NCBI GenBank assembly: GCA_035715725.1 | Contig: DASTKT010000081.1 | Span: forward strand, 1-64,000 | Direction of reading: 5' to 3' | Source: JADGGV01 sp035715725 | GTDB lineage: Bacteria; Gemmatimonadota; Gemmatimonadetes; Longimicrobiales; RSA9 | Length of the DNA: 64,000 bases | In this document: in pieces, positions 39,337-47,748 of the stretch | Layout: the number at the start of each line of letters is the position of its first letter | Numbering within the stretch: position 1 is the first letter of the stretch | The notes under the pieces: generated by a model | Seen by the model: only the letters and a program-made list of their open reading frames with translations | Database searches by the model: none | What the model was told of the DNA's origin: nothing | Position numbers and translations under genes: made by a program

Positions 39337-40071
39337 ATGGCCGAGCCGGTTCGACTTCAGCGCTTCCTCTCGCAGGCCGGCGTGGCTTCGCGCCGCCGGG
39401 CGGAGGAGCTGATCCGGGGCGGGCACGTGCGCGTCGACGGCGTCGTCGTCACGGAGCTCGGCACGCGAGTCGACCCGCAGGCGGCGCGGGTGGAGGTGGA
39501 CGGGCGGATCGTGCGCCCCGTCGCCCGGAGCTGGATCGCGCTGCACAAGCCCGTCGGCTACGTCACGACCCGCAAGGATCCCGAGGGGCGCCCCACCATC
39601 TACGACCTCCTCCCGCCCGAATTCCACGGCCTCTTCTACGTCGGCCGCCTCGACTACAACAGCGAGGGGCTGGTGCTGCTGACGAACGACGGCGACGTCG
39701 CCAACCGGCTGACGCACCCGCGCTACGGTGTGGAGCGGGTCTACGAGGTGGACGCGGAGGGGGAGGTGTCCGCCGCGGCGATGCGGCGGCTGGAGAAGGG
39801 GGTGATGCTGGAGGACGGCCTGGCGCGCGCGGAGCGAGTGGTCCGCCGCCGCGGCGCCGCCCGCGACACCTCCCGGCTGCACGTCACGCTGCGGGAGGGA
39901 CGCAAGCGCGAGGTCCGGCGCATGTTCCAGGCGATCGGTCACCCGCTGCGGCGGCTCGCGCGCATCCAGTACGGCCCGGTGAAACTCGGCGCGCTCGCTC
40001 CCGGGGCGTGGCGCCGCCTGACATCCAACGAGATGCTGGCGCTCTCGGCCTCGGGCCGGGACGGCGCGTAG
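39337..40071 (+). CDS. rluB: 23S rRNA pseudouridine synthase RluB-type
   Basis: A 244-residue enzyme: S4 RNA-binding domain (about 6-60: RLQRFLSQAGVASRRRAEELI) and a pseudouridine synthase domain with the catalytic aspartate in GRLDYNSEGLVLLTNDG (D106) and REGRKREVRRMF. It isomerises uridine in 23S rRNA (U2605 in E. coli RluB). Its position after scpB supports the RluB assignment over RluE/RluF. Confidence 0.92.
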   Translation: MAEPVRLQRFLSQAGVASRRRAEELIRGGHVRVDGVVVTELGTRVDPQAARVEVDGRIVRPVARSWIALHKPVGYVTTRKDPEGRPTIYDLLPPEFHGLFYVGRLDYNSEGLVLLTNDGDVANRLTHPRYGVERVYEVDAEGEVSAAAMRRLEKGVMLEDGLARAERVVRRRGAARDTSRLHVTLREGRKREVRRMFQAIGHPLRRLARIQYGPVKLGALAPGAWRRLTSNEMLALSASGRDGA

Positions 40072-40088
40072 CGGCAGGAGTCGGCGCG

Positions 40089-41750
40089 ATGGAGCTGGGA
40101 GGACGGAGCATTCTGATCCTGGGGGGCGCGGGGCTGGTGGGGATGGCCGTCGCGCGGAAGCTGCTCCCCTTCGAGCCGGCGCGCGTCGTGCTGAGCGGGC
40201 TGACGCGCCGGGAGGCGGAATCCGCGGCGGCGGAGCTGCTCGCGGAGCGGAACGTGCCGGCCGCGACCACGGTGGAGCCCGCGTGGGGCGACATCTTCGT
40301 GCCGGAAGCGCTGAAGGACACGCCCCGCGCTGCGCTCCTGGCCTCGGCGGAGACTCGCGCCGCGCTGCTGGACGATCTGTACGGCGAGCTGACGGACGCG
40401 GTGGTCCGCCGCTCCGCGCTCGGCGCGCTGCTGCTGCGCACGCGGCCGGAGATCATCGTCGACTGCGTCAACACCGCGACCGCCTTCGCCTACCAGAACA
40501 TCTTCGAGAGCGCTGCGCGGCTGCGGGAGCAGGCCCGGCTGGGGGAGGCGGGCACGGACGCGGTCGAGGCGCACCTGGCCACGCTCTACTTCCCGCAGCT
40601 CATCCGGCACGTGCAGATCGCGCTCGAGGCCATGCGCCGCGCCGGGACGCTGGCCTACGTGAAGATCGGCACGGCGGGCACCGGCGGGATGGGGCTGAAC
40701 ATCCCGTTCACGCACTCCGAGGAGCGGCCGAGCCGGATGCTGCTGGCCAAGTCGGGCGTGGCGGGAGCGCACACGCTGCTGCTGTACCTGATGGCGCGGA
40801 CGCCGGGCGCGCCGGCGGTCAAGGAGATCAAGCCGACGGCGGCGATCAGCTGGAAGCGGATCGCCTTCGGCGAGGTGCTGCGGCGGGGCCGGCCGGTGGA
40901 GTGTCACGACGCCGTGGCGCCCGCGCCGCTCGCGGAGGCGTTCGCGGGCGACGTCGCCCGGCTGAGCGCGCCGACGGGCGCGACGCTGCGGGGCGTCTTC
41001 CTCGATTCGGGCGAGAACGGCCTCTTCTCGCTGGGCGAGTTCGAGACGCTGACGGCGCTGGGGCTGATGGAGTTCACGACGCCGGAGGAGATCGCGGAGA
41101 ACGTCGTGCGCGAGCTGCGCGGCTACCCGACCGGGCGGGACGTGGTGGCGGCGCTCGACTCGGCGACGTCCGGGCCGACGTACCGGGCGGGCGTGCTGCG
41201 GCAGGTCGCGCTGGAGCGGATGGAAGCGCTGGAGGAGGAGCACGGCGCGGAGGCGGTGGCCTACGAGATGCTCGGGCCGCCGCGGCTGTCGAAGCTGCTC
41301 TTCGAGGCGACGATCCTGGCGCGGCTGTTCCCCGACCTGGGCGCGGCCGCGGCGCTGGAGCCGGCGGAGACGGCGGAGCGCGCCGCGGCGCTGGTCGCGG
41401 CGGACGCCGACCTCCGCGTCCGCATGCTGACGATCGGCCTGCCGATCCTGCTCCCGGACGGCCGGCGCGTGCTGCGGGGCCCCGACGTGAAGGTGGCGCC
41501 GGAGCCCGGCCAGCGCCCGGACGACCCGCGCCTGGCGGACAACGGCTGGGTCGACCTGCGCCCGGCCAACTGGCTGCGCTGGCGCGAGCGCGCCGACCGC
41601 ATCCTGGGGGAGCTCCGGCGGTCCCCGGCGCCGGAGGAGGGCTCGCGGTCGGACATCGCGCCGGGCAACCGGCGGCTGCGGCTCCGGCCCGGGAGCCTCG
41701 CCGCCTGGATCTTCCGCCACGAGGACCACGGCGAGCGGATCAAGCGCTGA
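40089..41750 (+). CDS. Large NAD(P)-binding Rossmann-fold protein of unknown role
   Basis: A 553-residue soluble protein. The N-terminus is a dinucleotide-binding fold (SILILGGAGLVGMAVARKLL, GxxGxxG at about 12-18), then a stretch VDCVNTATAFAYQNIF and AYVKIGTAGTGGMGLNIPFT that may hold the active site. A clear SDR YxxxK catalytic pair is not evident. The second half (about 300-553) is charged and of unknown fold. It resembles epimerase/dehydratase-type proteins but is about twice the usual SDR length. AGGAG lies upstream of the ATG. It follows rluB by 17 bases. Substrate is unknown. Confidence 0.6.
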   Translation: MELGGRSILILGGAGLVGMAVARKLLPFEPARVVLSGLTRREAESAAAELLAERNVPAATTVEPAWGDIFVPEALKDTPRAALLASAETRAALLDDLYGELTDAVVRRSALGALLLRTRPEIIVDCVNTATAFAYQNIFESAARLREQARLGEAGTDAVEAHLATLYFPQLIRHVQIALEAMRRAGTLAYVKIGTAGTGGMGLNIPFTHSEERPSRMLLAKSGVAGAHTLLLYLMARTPGAPAVKEIKPTAAISWKRIAFGEVLRRGRPVECHDAVAPAPLAEAFAGDVARLSAPTGATLRGVFLDSGENGLFSLGEFETLTALGLMEFTTPEEIAENVVRELRGYPTGRDVVAALDSATSGPTYRAGVLRQVALERMEALEEEHGAEAVAYEMLGPPRLSKLLFEATILARLFPDLGAAAALEPAETAERAAALVAADADLRVRMLTIGLPILLPDGRRVLRGPDVKVAPEPGQRPDDPRLADNGWVDLRPANWLRWRERADRILGELRRSPAPEEGSRSDIAPGNRRLRLRPGSLAAWIFRHEDHGERIKR

Positions 41751-41773
41751 AATCCCGCGCCGCTCCGCGGCGC

Positions 41774-41849
41774 GAGTGGGGGAGCGGGGGAGTGGACGAG
41801 TGGGTGACGGCGCCATCCCCCACTCCTCCGCTCACCCACTCTCCCACTC
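41774..41849. repeat. Octamer-armed palindromic repeat, copy C (best-ordered copy)
   Basis: Exact architecture: left arm GAGTGGGG, GAGCGGGG, GAGTGGAC, GAGTGGGT plus GA (34 bases), loop of 8 bases (41808-41815), right arm TC plus CCCCACTC, CTCCGCTC, ACCCACTC, TCCCACTC (34 bases). It lies in the 182-base gap before moxR. Confidence 0.9.
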
Positions 41850-41932
41850 CGGTGTTGGTTGCCTGGATCTTGCTCGCGCGTCGAGCGTACGAACAGGCCG
41901 GTGCCGCATTCGAACCTTCCGCGGAGGAACGC

Positions 41933-42928
<996 letters not shown>

Positions 42929-42936
42929 GGCGGGGC

Positions 42937-44025
42937 ATGGCCTGGGGGTGGTTCCGGCGCCGTACTTCCGAGCGGGGGAGCGGAGGAGCGGGCGAGCGGG
43001 GGATGGCTCCCGCCGTGGTCCCCCACTCCTCCACGCGTCCGCTCTCCCACTCGGCTGGACGGGCGCCGGGCGACGACGCGCCCGCCCACCGGCCCGGCGC
43101 CACGAGCGCCGTCCCACCGGAGATCCTGCGCCAGGTGCGGCTCATCGAGCTGCGCACGCGGGGGCTGGTCAACTCCATGTTCGGCGGCGAGTACCACTCG
43201 GTCTTCAAGGGGCAGGGGATGGAGTTCGCCGAGGTGCGCGAGTACCAGGCCGGCGACGACATCCGCTCGATCGACTGGAACGTCACGGCGCGCATGCGGC
43301 ATCCCTACGTGAAGAAGCACGTGGAGGAACGCGAGCTGACGGTGCTGCTGGCGGTCGACCTCTCCGGCTCGGAGCAGTTCGGCACGCGCGGGCGCTTCAA
43401 GGCGGAGCTGGCCACGGAGATCGCCGCCGTGCTGGCGCTCTCCGCGATCCGCAACAACGACCGGGTCGGTCTGCTCGTCTTCAGCGACCATGTCGAGCAC
43501 TTCGTTCCGCCGAAGAAGGGCCGCCGCCACGTGCTCCGGCTGATCCGCGACCTGCTGGCGTTCCGCCCGGTGGGGCGGGGGACCGACCTGGTCGGCGCGC
43601 TCGAGTACGCGCTGAAGATCCTGCCGCACCGCTCCATCATCTTCGTGCTCAGCGACTTCCTCTCGCCGCTCCCCGCGGCGACGGGCGAGGCGGAGGAGAG
43701 CGATCCGCTGCGCCGGATGCTGCGGATGGCCGGCCAGCGCCACGACCTCGTCGCCGTGACGATCTCGGACGTGGCGGAGGAGGCGCTCCCGGCCGCCGGG
43801 CTGCTCGTCCTGACCGACCCGGAGACGGGCGAGCAGGTGGCCGTCGACACCGGGAAGGCCGAGACGCGCGCGCTCTACCGCGCGCTCGTGCAGCGCGAGC
43901 GGGAGCGGCTTCGCAAGCTGCTGCGGCAGCTCCGGGTCGAGGAGATCGACGTGCGCACGGACGCCTCCTACGTCGCGCCGCTGCTGGCCTTCTTCCGCCG
44001 CCGCGAGCGGCAGCTCCGGCGATGA
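42937..44025 (+). CDS. DUF58 / VWA-like protein with translated repeat element
   Basis: A 362-residue protein. The DUF58 signature REYQAGDDIRSIDWNVTAR (about 101-119) leads into a von Willebrand A-like domain with a MIDAS motif (DLSGSE near 137) and VLSDFLSPL. Residues 12-39 (GSGGAGERG... to LSHS) are encoded by repeat copy D, so a palindromic repeat has become a low-complexity N-terminal insert. No better start codon with a ribosome site exists downstream of the repeat, so ATG 42937 is kept; a downstream start cannot be excluded. DUF58 proteins are MoxR partners of unknown exact role. The stop overlaps the next gene by 4 bases. Confidence 0.88.
   Translation: MAWGWFRRRTSERGSGGAGERGMAPAVVPHSSTRPLSHSAGRAPGDDAPAHRPGATSAVPPEILRQVRLIELRTRGLVNSMFGGEYHSVFKGQGMEFAEVREYQAGDDIRSIDWNVTARMRHPYVKKHVEERELTVLLAVDLSGSEQFGTRGRFKAELATEIAAVLALSAIRNNDRVGLLVFSDHVEHFVPPKKGRRHVLRLIRDLLAFRPVGRGTDLVGALEYALKILPHRSIIFVLSDFLSPLPAATGEAEESDPLRRMLRMAGQRHDLVAVTISDVAEEALPAAGLLVLTDPETGEQVAVDTGKAETRALYRALVQRERERLRKLLRQLRVEEIDVRTDASYVAPLLAFFRRRERQLRR
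42970..43052. repeat. Octamer-armed palindromic repeat, copy D (inside a coding sequence)
   Basis: Left arm GAGCGGGG, GAGCGGAG, GAGCGGGC, GAGCGGGG plus GA (42970-43003), 15-base loop, right arm TC plus CCCCACTC, CTCCACGC, GTCCGCTC, TCCCACTC (43019-43052). It is read in frame at codons 12-39 of the DUF58 gene. Confidence 0.9.
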
Positions 44026-44981
44026 CCCGGCGGCGGTCGGTGCTCGCGCCCCTGGTCGTGGCCGGCCTCGCCGCGCTCGGCGGGCTGCCGGCCGGCGGCG
44101 CCGCGCAACAGGTGCGGGCCGCCGTCGCGCCGGACACCGCCACGGTCGGCGACGTGGTGCAGGCCGCGGTGCGCTTCGACCTGCCGGCCGGATCCCGCGC
44201 GGTCGTCCCGGACTCGCTGCCGCTGCAGGGCACCGCGGAGAACGCGGGGCGCCGCCAGGTGCGGGAGGTCGCGCGCCCGGACGGCAGCCGCGAGGTCACC
44301 GTGGTCTACCCGGTGACGCCGTGGCGCACCGGGACCATGACGCTGCCGCCGGTGCCGGTGCGGCTCGTGGGCCCGCAGGGCGAGCGCATCCTGACGGCGG
44401 CGCTGCCGCCGGTCCGGGTCCGCTCGGTGCTGCCGCGGGACACGGCCGGGATCCAGCCGAAGCCGCCGAGCGACGTCGTCGGCCCGAACCGGCTGCTCTG
44501 GCCCTACATCCTGGCGGCGATTCTGCTGCTGCTCCTCCTCCTCGCGCTGGCGTACTGGCTCTGGCGCCGCTGGCGCGAGCGGCGCAACCGCGTCGTCGAG
44601 GTGCCGGTCGAGGTGCTGCCGCCGCGGGAGCGCACGCTGCGCGAGCTGGACCGGATCCGTGAGCTGCGGCTCGCCGAGATGGGGGAAGCGAAGGCGTTCT
44701 ACTCGCTCGTGACCGCCGCGGTGCGCGAGTACCTGGCGGGGCTGGACCCGCGCTGGGGCACGGACCTGACCAGCTCGGAGCTGCTGGCGGAGCTGCGCGA
44801 GACGGCCGGCTGGGGCCCGGCCCACGAGCTGACGCCGCTGCTCGGCGCGGCGGACCTGGTGAAGTTCGCGAAGCGGCGCCCGGCGACCGACGAGGCGCTG
44901 GCCGAGTGGGCGGCGATGCGGCGCTGGGTGGAGTCGTTCCCGGAGCCCGGCGCCGCGCCGGTGCCGGCGGAGGCCGCATGA
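44022..44981 (+). CDS. DUF4381-like membrane protein of the MoxR/Bat operon
   Basis: A 319-residue protein: signal peptide (about 1-29, ending AGGAAQQ), a periplasmic beta-rich domain (30-160), one strong membrane helix (about 163-187: LLWPYILAAILLLLLLLALAYWLWRR is split here as two halves), and a cytoplasmic helical part (about 195-319). This follows the layout of the DUF4381-type proteins found between DUF58 and batA genes. Function is unknown. Overlaps of 4 bases with both neighbours show translational coupling. Confidence 0.7.
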   Translation: MTRRRSVLAPLVVAGLAALGGLPAGGAAQQVRAAVAPDTATVGDVVQAAVRFDLPAGSRAVVPDSLPLQGTAENAGRRQVREVARPDGSREVTVVYPVTPWRTGTMTLPPVPVRLVGPQGERILTAALPPVRVRSVLPRDTAGIQPKPPSDVVGPNRLLWPYILAAILLLLLLLALAYWLWRRWRERRNRVVEVPVEVLPPRERTLRELDRIRELRLAEMGEAKAFYSLVTAAVREYLAGLDPRWGTDLTSSELLAELRETAGWGPAHELTPLLGAADLVKFAKRRPATDEALAEWAAMRRWVESFPEPGAAPVPAEAA

Positions 44982-45964
44982 CGTTCGGCTTCGAGCACCC
45001 CTGGCTCCTCCTGCTGCTGGTCCCGATCCTGGCGTACCTGTGGTGGTCGCGGCGGCGCAAGCGCGCCGCGCTGGTCTTCTCGCGGGCCTCCACGCTGGCG
45101 CGGCTGACGCACCCGCTGGCCGGGCGGCTCGCGGCGCTGCCCGGGTGGCTGCGGGCGCTCGCCGTCGTCGCGCTCGTGCTGGCGCTCGCGGCGCCGCGCA
45201 CGGGCGTCTCGTCCACCGACGTGACGTCCGAGGGGCTGGCCATCGTGCTGGCGGTCGACGTGTCCAGCTCGATGCTGGCGGAGGACTTCCACCCGCAGAA
45301 CCGGCTCGCCGTGGCCAAGCGCAACGTGCACGACTTCGTGCAGGGGCGCACCGACGACCGGATCGGGCTCGTCGCATTCGCGGGCGAGGCGCTCACGCAG
45401 GTGCCGATCACGGTGGACTACCCGGTGATCTACCGCGCCATCGAGGGGCTGGACGTCGGCGACCTGGAGGACGGCACGGCGATCGGCACGGCGATCGCCA
45501 CGGCCGCGAACCGGCTGCGCAAGGTGCCGGGGAAGTCGAAGGTCATGATCCTGATGACCGACGGCGAGAACAACCGTGGCGAGATCGACCCGCTGACGGC
45601 CGCGAAGGCGGCGGCCACGTTCGGCGTCAAGATCTACACGATCGGCGTGGGGACCGAGGGGGTGGCGCCGATCCCCGTCGCCCGGGGGCTGTTCGGCTAC
45701 GAGTACGCGAACCTGCCGGTGCACATCGACGACCGGTTGCTCACGCAGATCGCGCAGGTCAGTGGCGGCCGGTACTTCCGGGCCACGACGGCGGAGGCGC
45801 TGCAGCAGATCTACCGGCAGATCGACCAGCTCGAGAAGTCACCGGTCAAGGTGCACCGCTACGTGGACTTCACGCCGCGCTACCTGCCGTTCCTGCTCGC
45901 GGCGATCGTCTGCCTGCTGGCGGAGTGGGCGCTGCGGGCGAGCCGCTGGGGGAGGGTGCCATGA
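44978..45964 (+). CDS. batA: BatA, VWA-domain membrane protein
   Basis: A 328-residue protein with N-terminal helices (about 7-25 and 60-80), a von Willebrand factor A domain with a complete MIDAS (DVSSSM near 93, then a downstream Thr and MTDGENN), and a C-terminal helix (about 303-322). Bat proteins are linked to aerotolerance in Bacteroides and to stress or envelope integrity elsewhere. The start overlaps the previous gene and the stop overlaps batB, both by 4 bases. Confidence 0.9.
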   Translation: MTFGFEHPWLLLLLVPILAYLWWSRRRKRAALVFSRASTLARLTHPLAGRLAALPGWLRALAVVALVLALAAPRTGVSSTDVTSEGLAIVLAVDVSSSMLAEDFHPQNRLAVAKRNVHDFVQGRTDDRIGLVAFAGEALTQVPITVDYPVIYRAIEGLDVGDLEDGTAIGTAIATAANRLRKVPGKSKVMILMTDGENNRGEIDPLTAAKAAATFGVKIYTIGVGTEGVAPIPVARGLFGYEYANLPVHIDDRLLTQIAQVSGGRYFRATTAEALQQIYRQIDQLEKSPVKVHRYVDFTPRYLPFLLAAIVCLLAEWALRASRWGRVP

Positions 45965-47055
45965 CGTTCGGGCGGCCCGAGCTGCTCTGGCTCGCCGTCG
46001 CGCTCCCGCTGGCCGTCGCGGCCGCGATCCTCGGCTACGTGCGCCGGCGCCGCGCGGTGGCGCGCGCGCTCGGCGACCCGGTGCTCGTCAGCCGTCTCGG
46101 CGTCGAGGATCTCGCACGCTTCCCGGCGGTCCGGCTGGTGCTGCTGACGCTCGCCGCGGCGCTCCTCGGGCTCGCGGCCGCGGACCCGCGCTGGGGAATG
46201 AAGGCGGTCGAGACGCACTCGAGCGCGTTCAACGCGGTGCTGGCGCTGGACGTGTCGAAGTCCATGCTGGCGCGGGACGTCGCGCCGAACCGGCTGGAGC
46301 GGCAGCGCCTCCTTTCGCGGCTGCTGCTCCGGCAGCTCCCCGGGGACCGCTTCGGGGTGGTGATCTTCGCCGGGCGCGCCTACGTGCTGTCTCCGCTGAC
46401 CGTCGACCACGCCGCGCTGGAGCTCTACGCCGACGCACTCGATCCGGAGATGGTGAGCCAGGGTGGCTCGTCTCTGGCGTCGGCGCTGACCCAGGCGGTG
46501 GGGCTCGCCGCGGCGGACAAGCAGGTCCGCGGCGACCGCGTCGTCGTCGTCATGACGGACGGCGAGGCGCTGGAGGAGGAGGACGACGTGGTGAGCGCCG
46601 CGGAGCAGGCCGCGAAGGCGGGCGTCCGGATCTACACGGTCGGCTTCGGCACGCCGGGCGGCGCGCCGGTGCCGGACCAGGACCCGGAGACGGGGCGCGT
46701 CATCGGCTACAAGCGGGACCTGGACGGGCAGGTGGTGGTCTCGCGGCTGAACCCGAGCCTGCTTCGGCGCGTCGCGCAGATCACGCACGGCGAGTACTTC
46801 CAGATGTCGGATCCGGACGCCACGGGGCGCCTCGTCTCGACGCTCCAGCATCTCCGCCGCTCCCCGGCCGCGGGCGGGCGCCGGCTGGACCGGAAGGAGC
46901 AGTTCGAGTGGTTCGTCGGCGCGGCGCTCCTCCTGATCGCGCTGGATGCGGTGACGGCGGACCGCCGGCGTGCGCGCGTGGCCGCGGCCGCGGAGCGCGC
47001 GCCGGTCGCGGCCGGCGCGCCGCCGGAGGACGTGCCGCTGGAGGTGGGCGCATGA
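45961..47055 (+). CDS. batB: BatB, VWA-domain membrane protein
   Basis: A 364-residue paralogue of BatA: helices at about 7-24 and 55-75, MIDAS DVSKSM near 97, MTDGEALEEEDD, and a C-terminal helix (about 320-338) followed by an Ala/Pro tail. The insert between MIDAS elements (FGTPGGAPVPDQDPETG) is typical of BatB. 4-base overlaps on both sides. It probably works with BatA on the outer face of the inner membrane. Confidence 0.9.
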   Translation: MTFGRPELLWLAVALPLAVAAAILGYVRRRRAVARALGDPVLVSRLGVEDLARFPAVRLVLLTLAAALLGLAAADPRWGMKAVETHSSAFNAVLALDVSKSMLARDVAPNRLERQRLLSRLLLRQLPGDRFGVVIFAGRAYVLSPLTVDHAALELYADALDPEMVSQGGSSLASALTQAVGLAAADKQVRGDRVVVVMTDGEALEEEDDVVSAAEQAAKAGVRIYTVGFGTPGGAPVPDQDPETGRVIGYKRDLDGQVVVSRLNPSLLRRVAQITHGEYFQMSDPDATGRLVSTLQHLRRSPAAGGRRLDRKEQFEWFVGAALLLIALDAVTADRRRARVAAAAERAPVAAGAPPEDVPLEVGA

Positions 47056-47747
47056 GGCGGAGCGGGATGATCGTGCTGGGGCTGACGGGCGCCCTCGTCG
47101 CCTTCGGGATCGGTGACCTCGAGAAGGGCAACCGCCTGTACCGCGCGGGGAAGTACGCGGAGGCGGCCGCGGCGTACGAGGCGGCGCTCGAGGGCGGCAA
47201 GAGCTCGCCGCAGCTCGAGTACAACCTGGGCACGGCGCTGCTGCGTCTCGGCCGCATGCAGGAGGCGGAGCAGCACCTGCGGGCGGCGCTGCGGGACGTC
47301 GAGCCGTCGCTGCGCCAGCGCACGCTCTACAACCTGGGCAACCGCTACCTGTACGCGGCCCGCGCGCCGAGCGCGGCGCAGGACCAGCAGCAGAAGCTGC
47401 TCGACTCGGCGGTGCAGTCGTACCAGCAGGCGCTCCGCCTGCGCCCGGACGACCCGAACGCGAAGTGGAACCTGGAGCTGGCGCTGCGCGAGCAGCAGAA
47501 GCAGCAGGACCAGGGCGGCGGCGGCCAGCAGAAGAACAACCAGGGCGGCGGCAGCGGCGGGGGCGGCGGCGGGACCGGGAACGCGCAGGGCGGCGGCGAG
47601 GACCAGGGCACGCAGTCCAATCGCAGCCCGATGACGCAGGCGCAGGCGGACCGCATCCTCAGCGCGGCGGAGCAGGACGAACGCCAGCTCTACCGGGACC
47701 GCGTGAAGCAGGGCCGGCGCGAGCTCCCCGTGGCCCGGGACTGGTGA
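47052..47747 (+). CDS. batC: BatC, TPR protein
   Basis: A 231-residue protein with an N-terminal hydrophobic segment (about 4-20), TPR repeats (about 24-145: GNRLYRAGKYAEAAAAYEAAL and LGTALLRLGRMQEAEQHLRAAL), then a long Gln/Gly-rich low-complexity linker (about 148-190) and a helical C-terminus. The arrangement is typical of BatC. The Gly/Gln linker is probably disordered. It overlaps batB by 4 bases and is 1 base from the BatD-BatE gene. Confidence 0.82.
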   Translation: MRRSGMIVLGLTGALVAFGIGDLEKGNRLYRAGKYAEAAAAYEAALEGGKSSPQLEYNLGTALLRLGRMQEAEQHLRAALRDVEPSLRQRTLYNLGNRYLYAARAPSAAQDQQQKLLDSAVQSYQQALRLRPDDPNAKWNLELALREQQKQQDQGGGGQQKNNQGGGSGGGGGGTGNAQGGGEDQGTQSNRSPMTQAQADRILSAAEQDERQLYRDRVKQGRRELPVARDW

Positions 47748-47748
47748 C

